A DNA stretch of 64,000 nucleotides from Micrasema longulum. Its lineage: Eukaryota > Arthropoda > Insecta > Trichoptera > Brachycentridae. The translations under genes were made by a program, and so were the position numbers. Below, piece after piece: positions 43,106 to 55,258 of the stretch (its first letter is position 1; every line of letters begins with the position of its first letter). A model generated the notes under the pieces. That model saw only the letters and a list, made by a program, of their open reading frames with translations, did no database searches and had not been told where the DNA came from. The stretch lies in the NCBI GenBank assembly GCA_022494885.1, contig JAGVSM010002761.1, positions 86,173 to 150,172 of the forward strand, in the 5' to 3' direction.

Positions 43106-43960
43106 CAGTGGTGCCTCACACAACGAACTTAATTCGTTCCAGGAGCAAGTTCGTTATGCGAAAAGTTCGTTATGTGAAACGCGTTTTCCCATAACAATAC
43201 ATGTTAAAAAAAATAATTCGTTCTGTAGCAGAAAATATGGTAAGATGACATAAAAAAAAGATAAATTTTTTGTTATTATTTTTATTTAGATACATCTAAA
43301 AACATAATGAAAAAAACACACATTTTTTAATTTTAAGAAATAATCGAATCTTGCACATCTTCATCCATTTTCCGCTTTTTGGCCGATGGTGCAGTGAAAA
43401 ACCTGTCCAAAGTCGTTTGTTTCTCTCTTTTCTTCAACATCTGCCGGAAATAACGGACAAGAGTATCGGAGTACAGGTCGTTGATCCTGTTTGCTTCAGC
43501 GGAATCCGGATAGTGGGCATTGGTAAACTCCTGAACTACTTTCCATTTGACCAGGATGTTCTTGATGTCAGCAGTTGGAATTGGTTGATTGTTTGATTGT
43601 TGCTCCTCGTTATCAGATGACGCTTCCCTTTGAGCATTGTCCTGTTGTTGGGCCAGAAGTGTTTGGAGCTCTTCAGTTGTCAGCTCTTCTTTGTGATCCT
43701 CAATAAGCTCCTCTACATCCTCTTCAACGATTGCTGCGACACGTGCGTAAGTTAAGCGTACTGCTCAGTGACTAACGACTGCCTGCGAGGAAGGATGCAA
43801 TAAATCGGCAGTGATCGTGTGAAGTGGGCGACTTCGTTGTGTGAAGCGAAGTTCGTTGTGTGAAGCGAAGTTCGTTGTATGAATCGTGAAATGAACGAAA
43901 AGGAAGTTCGTTGTGTGCAGCGTTCGCTGTGCGAGGCGTTCGTTATGCGAGGCACCACTG
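43106..43960 (-). mobile_element. Tigger/pogo-type DNA transposon, internally deleted, 855 bp
   Basis: The left end CAGTGGTGCCTCACACAACG is mirrored by the right end (reverse CAGTGGTGCCTCGCATAACG), and the whole is flanked by TA (43104-43105 and 43961-43962), the target of Tc1/mariner-pogo transposases. Subterminal GTTCGTT(G/A)TGTGAAGCGAA units are repeated many times near both ends (43140-43185 and 43830-43950) and may be transposase-binding sites. The inside keeps only the end of the transposase gene, on the minus strand. So the element is non-autonomous, made by an internal deletion. It lies in the second intron of the Rhes-like gene, antisense. Confidence 0.92.
43333..43764 (-). pseudogene. 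Transposase C-terminal remnant (Tigger family), frame still open
   Basis: 143 codons are open with no start codon: an acidic stretch VEEDVEELIEDHKEELTTEE, a Gln/Asn/Glu linker, TADIKNILVKWKVVQEFTNA, INDLYSDTLVRYFRQMLKKR, then KQTTLDRFFTAPSAKKRK. QTTLDRFF near the C-terminus is typical of Tigger transposases. The CENPB-type DNA-binding part and the DDE catalytic core are missing, so it cannot transpose itself. The lack of any stop over 143 codons in such an AT-rich genome suggests a fairly recent insertion. The protein stops at the TTA complement at 43333-43335. Confidence 0.85.
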
Positions 43961-43962
43961 TA

Positions 43963-44624
43963 CTCATATTATTTGCTTAGTAAGACAAAAACGTTTATCG
44001 TTAAAAAATATATTTAACAAACCTAATGTTACAAGCAAAACGAGCTAACATTCATTTAAATACGAAAAAAATTACTGTTGTACATTTACTTGTGTGAATA
44101 AAAAAAAAACTCATAACGCGGTTTTAGTCGTACAGTAAAAACTTATTTAAAAATGTGAAGTGTAATAAAAACATTAAATGATCATGATCTAAGTAATGAA
44201 TTTAACGTACTTTATACAATTATACACAAACCAGTAAATTTGTCGTTTTCTTCAGATAGTAGTAGAAATTTGCCAAAACTCACAGATAAATTGCTCAATT
44301 CCAGTCAAGATAGGTATATTTTAGTTTTAAAACCTATGATATAATACGATAAATAAAAAACGATGATCTGCGATCTGATGATTTAACCCTTGCGTTATGA
44401 TGTTGCATGAATCTATAGGATACAATATTTGATACATGTCTCTTATTTAAAAAAAATATAGATTGGTTATAGACCCGTGTATTTAAATGAGCAGAATTCC
44501 ATTATTTTAATAAACCGCCATATCTCTTGAGATATTAATTATTTTTTTTATAAAAAATCAAATGATCATCTTAGGAGATTATGCTACATAATAATTAAAT
44601 TATTTTCTGTGTTTATTGCTGCAG
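43963..44624. other. End of the second intron
   Basis: AT-rich, ending in GTTTATTGCTGCAG, a good acceptor. Confidence 0.6.
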
Positions 44625-45072
44625 GACTGTTCAACCCGAGGAAGCGGCAGCGTACTGCGCTACTCAAGATTCAACTTGCGTTTTCGTCGAGACGTCTGCC
44701 AAGAAGAATTTAAAAGTTGATGATCTGTTTTACGATTTATTCGTAGTTGCCAACCTCCCCCTAGAAATGGCGCCCAACCACCACAAACGGGTAAACACTA
44801 CGTTCGGCAGCCCGTGCACCTTACCTCCCCACGTCCCTACCCACAGGTCTAAGATGTGCACCCTTTCTATAAAGAGACGGCTGTCCGATGCTTGCGGGGT
44901 GGTAGCGCCTAATGTGAGGAGACCGAGTATCCGAACAGACTTGATGATAATGAGGACCAAGACTTGCTCCATGGGAGATGGAGAGGGTCCAGGAGGAAGT
45001 CCAGGGTTTAGTTTTAATAGGTTAGTCAGAAATGGCTCCCAGAACGATGGAAAATCGTGTGTTTTGCAGTAG
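44625..45072 (+). CDS. Rhes: Rhes/Dexras1-like Ras GTPase, last exon (G5, RASD tail, CAAX box)
   Basis: After the acceptor GCTGCAG the first base completes the Arg codon begun in the previous exon. The protein continues TVQPEEAAAYCATQDSTCVF, VETSAKKNLKVDDLFYDLFV (G5, ETSAK), LPLEMAPNHHKRV, then a basic tail with VVAPNVRRPSIRTDLMIMRT. Human RASD1 has a closely similar APFARRPSVHSDLM segment, which separates this family from other Ras proteins. It ends CVLQ then TAG at 45070-45072. CVLQ is a CAAX box; terminal Gln favours farnesylation and so membrane anchoring. Together the three exons give about 276 codons, so with a short first exon the length is near that of RASD1/RASD2 (266-281). Confidence 0.95.
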
Positions 45073-45310
45073 TTAAACGTCTCATTAAAATCAATAATCC
45101 CCGCGTTATTTGTCATATCTGCATGAAGACAGTTATATAATTCAAGAGACCTAAACTTTCTTATCCAATTTATTTTAATTGCCGTTTTAATCGATCCAAA
45201 ACGGTAAATCTGACAGAATATAATAAACAGAATATAGTTAACACAATTTGGTCAGAGATGCTTAAAAAATAATAAATGGTCTCAAATAATAGGTCGATAA
45301 AAAAAATAAA
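45073..45310 (+). terminator. Probable 3' UTR with AATAAA polyadenylation signal
   Basis: The first clear AATAAA on the + strand after the stop codon is at 45305-45310. ATAATAAACAG near 45218 and AATAATAAATGG near 45270 are weaker alternatives. The true cleavage site cannot be fixed from sequence. Confidence 0.4.
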
Positions 45311-48300
45311 GTAAAGCAAAATTGGTTAAGGGGTACCAAAATGAATCACAATATGATTAAATAAAAAAAGGACATAAAATCCCAGTGCAAATGTCTTTTA
45401 ATTGAAATAAGTCAAAATGTAAGCAATGATAGAAGTAATTAAAACATTTTTAAATACATAGGTATTGGAAAATTTATATTTTGAAATATAAAAACAGTAA
45501 CTCCACACTTTTGCAGATTTGACAGTACATGCTTAGGGGCTATGGAATTATTTCCTGTTTATTCATGAGCAGTCCTTGTTAAAATTCTATTTCTCGACGC
45601 GCTAATAAATTAAGGAGAGTGGATACTAAGAACTAACATTACTCAAGGAGATATTAAAATATTGTAATACATTAAAGGAAGTAATGAGCCTGGATTAAAA
45701 TTCGTACTAATGCATTAGCCGTATTTTTCTCATCATGAAAAATTTTCATCAAATTTACTTACGATTAGGAAAATATTCTCGGAAAAACGGTTGGACCCTT
45801 TAAAAATAAATGTTTAAAAAAATATGATTTCAAATAACGTTTAATAATATTAGCATCGCTTAAAACATTCCAAAAATTGATAATAAAACCGTTTATGAGA
45901 TTTAATTTGGATGTTTTGAAACAATTTATATTTCGAGAAGTATTGTACATTATAATTAGTTCACTGTATTTAAAAAAGTGTTTTACATAAATTCCTATTT
46001 AAAAAACCAAATAGTTATCAATTTTTATCACGACTCAAAGTTTATTAGAATATTAATTAAATTGATTCGAGAAAAAAATAGATGAACAAAAAAAAAAATT
46101 GTAAATAAAATTTTTCTGACTAAAGTAAAAAATATTCTAGAACCTTTTCCATACGTTTCGCATATTCTGTCAACAATACCTTAGAAAATATTTGTATGGA
46201 TAAGAAAGTCCACGTAGTAGAAAAAACCACCTTTGGCTATGAAGAGTACGTTTCAAAAAGACTTCAATCTTTTCGAGAACATCCCTTTATAAATATTTGT
46301 CAATGCTTTTGAACGCTCTTTTGTTTTTTCTTTACTTTGAAAAGAGAAATCTTTTGTCCCCGATTTCTGGCCTTACAAAGCATATTTATAAACTAACTAA
46401 GTTTCATGTTTTGAGATTTACACCAAAGATTTTTATGACATTACATTTTGTTTTGTGTAATTGGTACACAGTTTTGTTATTGTTGAATACAGACGAATTA
46501 ATATGCTTTATACATTAATCAATTAAGTTTCATGGATTTCGGAAATTTAAAACGTTTTCTTAATGTTTAAACAAACTGTGTATAAACCACAATGATTTTT
46601 CATGATATATTTATTGATTTTGCATAAGATGTCTCCAAATAATTGTAAATATTTTCAATATCCAGAGTAGAAAAAAGTTTTATGTATTAAAATAAAACTG
46701 TTTTCTGATATAATCAATACATTGTTATATGTACATATTATTGTATGTACATTATTTTTTTGTTAAGGTATTGTCGTAAACACTGTTCTTTGACATGTTG
46801 ATAAAAATAAACACCGCTTTGTCTTTGAAGAACTTTAACGAAGAACGAGTAAATATTTTATAAAAAAAGTTTGCAATGAAAAAAAAATATTTTTGGAAAC
46901 GCTAGATGTATAACTAAATTATTGCATACATACTATAAGTCGTAAAATGACCAAATTTGATAATAAACTTCAAAACTAGTTGGTTTATTCCGTTAACATA
47001 ATAATCTTTCATAGTGTAGATCTTGTAAAATATATTAAATCGACATAAATTATTCGTATTTTTCCTGATTCCTATTGATTCGATAGGTGGCTTTAAGTTT
47101 TTAAGACATGATAAGCTAATGCCTTTTATAATACGTGTATTATTTGAATACGTATATTGTATTAAAAATATAATTTCGAGTCTAGTTTTGTTACAGATAC
47201 ACATATACGTGGGTAAAGCAAAAAACATCGTGTAATTAAGTTACTATGCAAAAAGTTTTATTCCATAAAACGAATAAGTATTTATATTCAATGTTTTTTC
47301 ATTTAAAATATTTTTTTTTTATTTTAAACCATATTCATTTTGATGAGTTGGTAAAATCATTGTGTTTGTAGTGATTATTGACAATTATTTTAACAATAAT
47401 CGTTATTTTTTGAAAATTTGTAGCAATAGTATTTTTATTGCAAAGAAAGTTGATTTGGAATCATTTTTATTTTACCTTTTTTTTAATGAAAATTTGTAAA
47501 TAAGAAATAAATTTTAAAAATATGTTAGGTTTATGATAGCAAAATAAGTCAACTCTACAGTGATTTTCTATACCATAATAAACACTGAAATAAAGTATAT
47601 TTTATATTATCATCTCTCAATTTTAAGTCAAATTTTATTTTTTAACAGTAGCTACTCCTATATTATGTATTTATCATCTCTCAATTTTAATTAAAAATTT
47701 ATTTTTAAATAAAACTACCCCTATATTAAGTACTAAAAATTGGAATAAATTACCCTAATTAGGTACAAAATACTCAAATTATGTTAAATATGTCCATCCC
47801 TATGTTCTATTTAGTAAAATATAAAATACGTATTTTGTATTTTTCACTAAACTAATGTTGCCAAAATCGATTGATTTCTTTATTTATTTCAGTCTCGTGC
47901 TTAGCGTTATATTTATAATTAGTAATAAGCTAAATTTAATAACTTAATTACATATTTATTTAATTTTATCTAAAATTAAAAATGTTTGCTTGAAATACTA
48001 CTTCAATAAATAAATATATCAATTGTTGTATAAGTGTTCAAAATTGTAGATATGTTGGAAAAATGTATTTTGACAATTACAGTTGTAAAGAAATAAAGTT
48101 ACATCATCCGTGTTTATATTACATTGAATTCCATTACTTATTTCTGAAAAATTAAGTCCATTGTTAAACTGGTGAATGTCGTGAAAGTGATAAAAAAATA
48201 TCTTTTTTCAAGCGGATGCACTGAACCATATCAATATGCTATGTCAATAAATTATTTTCAGCGAGAAGGCTTTGAACGACTAATGCCGATATAGGAATAT

Positions 48301-49122
48301 CACAGTTAAATTACTATAAAAAAATCACAAAGTTAGTGCGTCAAAGATTCATTAAATTTATTTATGAACTAAACATTGGCATATAACTCAAGATTGTTAA
48401 ATCGTTTAACTATCGAATCTTCATTTTATCCTCATTTCTTTAACACGTACTATTTATGTATTTGCATCCTCATTTCTAATATTACTAAAATAGTATTTTT
48501 TTCAAATAACTGAATCAGTAAAAAAACAAGTTGTGGTACTGTGAGATTTAATCCTCGAATCCAAAATCCGTGATCCTGCCATGGGACCACGATTTTTCGT
48601 TTACATAAATGAAGCTGCGGGGCATTTGTTTAAAATTGCGTTTATGCAATTATTTGGAATTTTTTCCTAATCTGAGGGTAATAATGAATAGATTTGGTCG
48701 CTAATGCGATTTCACAATTTTACACGCGCCATTATAAAAAGTTTTCTTTGTCGGAATAGATCAAAAGCCCTTCACTGGAAATTGCCATTATCTTTTGGTA
48801 AAAAAATATAATTGCTACCGAGAATGTTTTACTGAGAGATTCCCATACTTGCTTTTTAAACTTACATATCCATTACTGTCATACATATCCACTTACTTGC
48901 TTGGACATTCATCAGTCTGGCTTTGGAGTTTTCAAATGTTTTCTTAAGTATGTAGTTTGTCAAAAATTATCAAAAAATTCTATGGGCCCAAGTTACACTA
49001 GTAATTTGTAATAAATATGCAGATTGTTTTGAACGTGAATTATGGCATGGCTTTATAATAAAGTGGCTAATATTAATTGTGTGCATTTTCATTCGATTGA
49101 TTTTCATCAACCTTATTTCACG
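45311..49122. other. AT-rich intergenic stretch
   Basis: No gene recognised. It includes a 64-bp tandem duplication at 47608-47735 (listed separately). A decayed SINE-like stretch lies near 48530-48600, with AATCCTCGAATCC and GGGACCACGA. Frames such as 47228-46914 (-) show no domain. Confidence 0.4.
47608..47735 (+). repeat. Two-copy tandem duplication, period 64
   Basis: TATCATCTCTCAATTTTAA begins both units (CATCTC at 47611 and 47675). Both end in CTACYCCTATATTAWGTA. The middles have diverged. Confidence 0.65.
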
Positions 49123-49497
49123 TGCGTAAATCTTTTTGTTCATTTCCATACAGTGGTGGTATCTTCTCTGTCCAGCTCTCGCTACAGTGAAAGATACTCT
49201 AGTATGATGCCAAGTACCAATACACGATATCTTTCTCAAACCCTTGTGGGCCTTCCTATGAAGTTTCTACGTGTGCCAACGGGATGTAGCACCTTTGAAA
49301 CCTTTTCTTTTAGAGACCTCGATATAATCGATCATCTCATCGCATCGGGAGCAAATACATAGCTGACTTGGACGGATTTCTTGAAGTATTCTCTTGTCTA
49401 CTTGACCTTGTCCTCGATGGAGCCACCATTAAACTGAATCTCCATAACGTAAGCCTTCGTCTGACGCCGTTTCAAGAGTTTCATCTGTGTGTGAACA
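49123..49497 (-). pseudogene. RpL3 (pseudogene): Ribosomal protein L3 pseudogene fragment
   Basis: The reverse strand encodes, in two frames, [20 protein letters not shown] and [10 protein letters not shown], a stop where Trp is expected, then after a small insertion DEMIDYIEVSKRKGFKGATS and RWHT, a stop, [40 protein letters not shown] and EMNKKIY. Every piece lines up in order with the central part of eukaryotic uL3 (RPL3), including the W-finger-side [20 protein letters not shown] region. Two nonsense changes and one frame change show it is dead. It is uninterrupted by introns, which suggests a processed copy, but neither the start, the C-terminus nor a poly-A tail can be seen. Confidence 0.9.
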
Positions 49498-52461
49498 CTT
49501 CAAAATGTATCTCATTAACAGACGTATTATTACCTAGACCATTTTTTTTTAAATAATTAATTATGATCAACAGTTATCATGAGCTGAACTAATTAGTTGA
49601 CATGTAAAAGTAACATAAAATGTGAATTAAAAAAAAGAAACTAAAAGTTACGACCTCTTTTGCGTTTCCTGCAAATAACATTTGTTTTGAATACCACTGA
49701 TAAAAAAGGAGTTCCAATTATACAAAAATACATGTATTTATACTCAATATACCTTAAACGTAATTAAGTTCAATTACTATTATAAACATTTTGATAAGTT
49801 TATTCACATTGATTTTGTCTAGGTATTCAATTATTTAAATTTAATTTTATAATTAAGATGCAAGTCTCAAAGATGTGAAAATAATTAAACTAGTCACTGG
49901 TTATTCCAAATTAGTGAATTTAAGTATCACTCGTCGTTTATATCTACAATTAATAACGACGAAACGTTAATGGAAAGAATGGACCCTTTTTATTGTAATT
50001 AAAATTAAAAAATCCTACATTGGGCATCGGTGTACATATTTTTATCTTATTAAAAAAAATAATAAGACATTAATCGATCAAAAGTGTCTTAAACATAAGG
50101 AATCAAGCTATGTGTAATTATAGTAAAATCGGCATTGCACAATGCATATATTTTACCGGAATAAAAATTACCATATCGATAATTATTACATAAATTTATT
50201 AACAGTTAAAATTTTGTGAAACATGAATACTAAAGTACAAATATATTACTAACATATATTTATAGGTCAAGATGAATTTGAGTACTATGGTAGCAAAATA
50301 AACCTCGAAAGATGACCAAAAAGATACCAAAAAATAACGAGTAGAGAGTTGAATTTCCTAAGGTTCAAGTGACTCAAAAGGTAAGGACACTTATGAATTC
50401 ACTGACAAATATATGAACATGTAATATAAATACTTTTTTGACGGATTCAAATACCTAAGATTTTAAGGAATTTAATTTACAATGAACGTTAATTAAACAT
50501 AACAACGGTGTATTTATTATTCACAAAGTATCGAAAAACGTAATTGCCATTTTTTTGTTATTTTGGCGTCTATCTGAAATAGTATATGTATCAACGTATG
50601 TATGCATATGAGGAACAATCACTATCCAAAAATTTCCGTCTACATTTTCATACATAAAATACGTACTAAACAATATTTAATATTACACGTCTTTAGAAGA
50701 TACAGTAAAATATAGATTTCTGACTTACCTTCCTCATTGTTACAAATCCTAACTTGTGATTGATATTGATAAACCAATAATTAAATAGCCCTGTTTTTAA
50801 ACAATCGTCAAGGCACAATATAAAATTAATTTCTGTAAAACAACACTAGAAAATTAGTTTCGTACTGAATCATTTGTCTCAACTTTTTTCCGTTATTTTA
50901 TGTCTCTATTTCACTTTCACACCATATATTTCATAATATTATATTCTAAGTAAGTATACCTACGCACAGGCCATGCTTATGTGTTTTTTTTTGTTAAATA
51001 GACAAAGTGAAATATATAAGTTATAAGAAATGTACCAAAATGTAAACATAAAAATGTAAATAAATTAATTAATTAACTTACATTATTTTGTATTCGCGCT
51101 TCAATTGCAGCCATTTTTTGTTTGCATACAAGGTTTCTATACCCCTTTTACGCAATAAATTTTGCTAGGCGGGAATATTTTGTATCTTTTATTTATAACG
51201 ATTTAAATATTATCTTTGTTTAGCTCGCGGAGAAAAATAAAATGGTAGTTTTGTTGCGTTAACTCACGGGGACATTAAGTAGGTATGCACATGGAAACAA
51301 ATTGTTGCATGCGTTGTCGTGTACTCGTAAAATCATCGGTAGTTAGTGATTATATGGGACATGCCTATGGAGGCATGATTGCTAGTTAAATGTTTTTTAA
51401 CAGTTTAATATAAATACCTTGGTATATTCTTGAGTTTACGTGTGTGAAAAAACATTTAGTTTTCTTAATGTAGTGATTTTTCAGTTATATTACTACGTTT
51501 GTGTTTCAAATTCATACTGAAAAAAATATGACCTGAATTCTGTGAAGAAGTTTTTTATTATTTTCGAATAGTTTATTGAGTTTTATATTCAGTAAATTTT
51601 TGGCAAAGTGGAAAGATCCGATTCACAACTGTTAAAAAATCATAATGGTATGTACCTACAAATTATTTCTTTAGACGCATTAAGATTATAAAACTGAAAT
51701 AATAAAATACTTATCCTTTAGTAAAATATTTATTTTTTGGTCATTATCTGACAGCAGATGCGTTTTTCTTATTTGTTTATTACATTAATTACGGTTTTTC
51801 TGTTGTTCTTAATTTTTATTCTTGTTTGTAAATTATAATTAAATTGCCATGTGAAATTATAAATGTATCTATTTGTTTTTGACTAACTAGAATATTTGTT
51901 AAAAAAACCTGTTTAAATCCGGTAGAGTTTAAATGAGAGATACGTCATTGTGTTGTTATTAAAAAAAAATTGAACGTAGCTTTAACCCTTGATTTAAACT
52001 AAAAATCGTAAGAGTAGTAATTAAAAAATATTTTGAGTTGTATATACAGAATGTTATTAATTTAATAAAAAAGCGATTTATAATAAGAAAACAATAATTA
52101 ATAACCAAATAAACAATATTTCTTTTAGTCCTCTCCTGTCTTACTTCGAAAATAATGATATCAAATTACCACTCTTGTAAGAAAAAACCACTTGATTTAT
52201 TGGGTCCACGTGTAGTATTTAGTGAACATGATAGAAATAAAATAAAAAGGAATCAATTCATAAGTTACGTAAACCTTGACAAAGAAGCTTGTTTGCTTTG
52301 AAACTGGTCGGTGAAAAATAATAATTAGTGGTTAAAAACAAAGTTATTTTATTTATTTTACTATAATGATTAACCACAAAGTAAGTGCTTCAAATATAAA
52401 CTTTTTGTTATTAATTTAATTAAAATTTTTTTTTTTTCAAAAATTGTAGCCGCTTCATAAT
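49498..52461. other. AT-rich intergenic stretch
   Basis: No supported feature over about 3 kb. Confidence 0.4.
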
Positions 52462-52494
52462 ATTTCGTGACGTTTCGGTCCTTTTATCACAAAT
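52462..52494 (-). ncRNA. Degenerate hammerhead-like motif of another Penelope-like type
   Basis: The reverse strand reads AUUUGUGAUAAAAGGACCGA, AACGUCACGAAAU. The GAAAC-GUC end with palindromic ACGU and the flanking AUUU/AAAU pairing fit a minimal hammerhead. The CUGANGA core is degraded to GUGAUAA and stem II is only GG/CC. A dead relative or chance match. Confidence 0.25.
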
Positions 52495-53300
52495 TAAATA
52501 ATGCAATATTACGTAGTGAAAGTAATCGTTTTTTATTTATCTGATAAATGTAATCGATAAATAAATAGCAACCACTTATTTCAGAGACAGAACAGGAAAC
52601 GTGATACGTGGAAAAGAAAGGTTGATTTAATAAGATTTTTTTTTAATCGTTGTCAAGACTAAAAGTAAGAGATGTACGTACATAAGTAATTTTCTCTTGC
52701 GTATGATTTGTGCATGCTTGAACTAGATTCCAGCAACAAACGATTAGCAATACAACCAACGAGCGTTTAGCTTTGTGACGTAATACGGCTTGAAATACGT
52801 TCTACGATAAAGACAAATTATAAAAGCTAATATTTTTCTCCAGATTATTTTCAAAATTTTACTTAAAAGTATTCAACAAATTTACAGAATGTAAAGCATT
52901 TGAGGTAAGGTTGTTGAGTGATGTTGTAATCACTGAACCGAATGAACATCAGAAAATATATGGTACGTGTTTATTCCGCTTTATCAAAAAGCATCGTTGG
53001 TTTCAGATTTTTGTTATTTTATCAGAAAAACGTATACTGATATAATGTTATATTCCTAAAAAAATAAATAAACTTTCTGTAGAGTTTTGCGGTGTTAAGT
53101 TTTGTAAATTGTTGAAATTTTCGAAAAACACATTCGTTTGTTGTTATGAGACAAAAAAAACATTCCATAGTTTAATGTTTTTTACCATACAATAGCGTTA
53201 AATACACAAGATACAAGTTAATAATATATTCTGAAATTATTGTTATTTTGGTCAAAGATCGAAAAAAAAAAATAATGCTAGCCTAAAGACAAAACTAAAA
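52495..53300. other. AT-rich, nothing recognised
   Basis: No supported feature. Confidence 0.4.
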
Positions 53301-53548
53301 TCATCATCATTCCCTTTCCGCACCTAATGGTGCATAGGGCACTGCATTGGTAAACCAATCGCAGCGTATTTTGATCATTTTTGTTACATGAAGGTAAGAT
53401 GATCAGTTTTACGCCTCAGGTACCAGTCCAGGGACTACGAAATATTCTAGTGTGAAAACAATCTTTTAAATAAATATTTCAAGTCAACCATGCCGGGAAT
53501 TGAACCCGAAACCTCTAGCCTGGTAGGCAAACGCGCTGACCATTACAT
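53301..53548 (-). repeat. tRNA-derived SINE, family A, copy 4
   Basis: In reverse: TGTAATGGTCAGCGCGTTTG, B box GGTTCAATTCC, ATATTTCGTAGTCCCTGGAC, CCAATGCAGTGCCCTATGCA, GGAATGATGATGA tail. A well-kept copy. Confidence 0.85.
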
Positions 53549-53699
53549 TTCAATTTTTCTGTTCTGTTTCAAAAAAATTATTAAATACTATTTACGTAAA
53601 TCATAGTTGTATAAATTAAAATAGCATATTTGAATTGAACGACTAAAATTATTTTCTTGAAGTAGCAATAATTATAAAGTTAAGCTATCTAATTTAGAC
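53549..53699. other. AT-rich linker
   Basis: Nothing recognised. Confidence 0.4.
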
Positions 53700-53880
53700 G
53701 CCCGTCAGCAGATGGGAAAGAGGGGATTCGGAAGCAATATATGAAAATTTCACTACATCACCCGAGCCAATTAAGAAAAAAATATTTATTTGATTTTTTT
53801 CATGCAACTGGCGGTAATCGATGCCGCGACGCTAGTTTCACAATTGGCCGTTCAACCAACTACGCCACGGCGCCTGTCAA
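53700..53880 (-). repeat. tRNA-derived SINE, family D, copy 2
   Basis: In reverse: GACAGGCGCCGTGGCGTAGT, TGGTTGAACGGCCAATTG, decayed B box GGCATCGATTACCG, body AATTGGCTCGGGTGATGTAG and CCCCTCTTTCCCATCTGC. Confidence 0.78.
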
Positions 53881-54734
53881 ATAGAAAAAAAAATGAACCT
53901 AGCGATCGCACGTACATGAAAATTTAGGGGTATTAAAAACAATAAAATTTACGTGTATCTACTTTATAACCATCGCATTAAATGTACGGGAAGCGCAAAA
54001 TATATGATTTTATTATATCAATACAAAAGCAAGGTAATATTCCAAAAATCAAAGAATATTTTAAAAAGCTGTGTATGTTTATAGAGTTTGTGCTAAAAAA
54101 ATATTTATTGGCATTAATGATTTTTATTCATAGAATTTATTTTAAGTAACAGGTTTAGCTGCCAGACGCCAAAAATGTAGGTAAATAATGTAACAAACCA
54201 AAAAGTGCACAGTTCTTATGTAATACAAAATCGGATTTCTAAAGTAGGCCAAAAATAATATAATATCATGCATTCATTTCTAATAAATGCATCTACAAAA
54301 AAGTAACGTATTTTTGGTATTATTCCATCGAAAAAAATTCCATTTATTCTCGTGATATATGACCCTAGGGCAAAAATTTCAACCCCTCTTTATATTTGAC
54401 CTACTCTGTTTTGTATCGCGTCATTCAATGCTGAGTGCGCTAGCTTGCGGAAAGAAAAGAAGATAGAATTTATATGTCTATATAGATATATGATAAATAC
54501 TTCCCAAGCGCAGCATTCAACAATAAGGCGTTCATCGCGGACCACTTTTGTTCTAACCTATTTCTTTGCCAGGACGAGAAATGTCACGCTATCAGTTTTC
54601 GGATACGAAAGAAACAATCAGCATAAACGATGCAGTGGTTTTATTTAGAATAGGAAGGCAAAAAAAATAAATCAACCGTACTATTTCACCATTTTAAAGT
54701 TCGGAGCAATCTATAATATTAACAGTCTAAAAAT
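53881..54734. other. No recognised feature
   Basis: A less AT-rich part near 54420-54640 carries a + frame (54445-54648) without a known domain. Confidence 0.35.
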
Positions 54735-54880
54735 AATTGATTGTGTCTGTCGTGTACGAGCCTGTTTCACACGTATTGCGCCAATCCACTTGGTCTTGTA
54801 AAATTAGGGTGGGTGGATACATATATAATATTTTCTTTGTTACTTTTATTTATTTAGTTTCTACTTATGGGTGAAAATTT
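54735..54880 (+). repeat. Dispersed repeat E, copy 2
   Basis: Starts TTGATTGTGTCTGTCGTGTA and shares AAATTAGGGTGGGTGGATAC with the copy at 5932-6090. Confidence 0.65.
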
Positions 54881-55258
54881 CGCTAAAAGTAATCGATTGG
54901 AGAATAGTCGCCTCATGGTATAAGGTTTCGTGTTTTTACCTGCCTATTGATAAAATAAATAATAAAAAATAAAAAATACATATATTTGCCCTATGTTATT
55001 TCATGCTGCTGTGCTTTATTAAACAATCGACCTTATTAACGGATAGGAAATCGACACCTGTTCTTTACAATTCAACCTTTAAAACTTGGGTTGAAGTGAT
55101 TCAAAACTAAAGGAATACACATGCGTCCTAAATAATTTTGTAAAGCGCTGTCTCTCTCAGAATTACATAAATTATTATACACCGGATTACGACAGAGACA
55201 ACGCTCTACAAAGTTAGGAATCGTTCGCGTTTTGTCCTGATTTTAATTAAAAACCGAA
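54881..55258. other. Sequence upstream of the THAP-like exon, with an inverted repeat
   Basis: AT-rich to about 55140. Then AGCGCTGTCTCTCTC (55144-55158) is mirrored by GACAGAGACAACGCT (55191-55205), with two mismatches in 15. This could be a promoter or 5' UTR of a following transcript or an unrelated hairpin. Confidence 0.35.

Noticed and set aside
44730..45116. Minus frame of 128 codons opposite the last Rhes-like exon
   Set aside because: It is the complement of a well-supported exon, and its length follows from that exon's codon bias.
47365..47410. Short hairpin as a microRNA precursor
   Set aside because: The stem is only about seven pairs and AT-only; no precursor-length fold.
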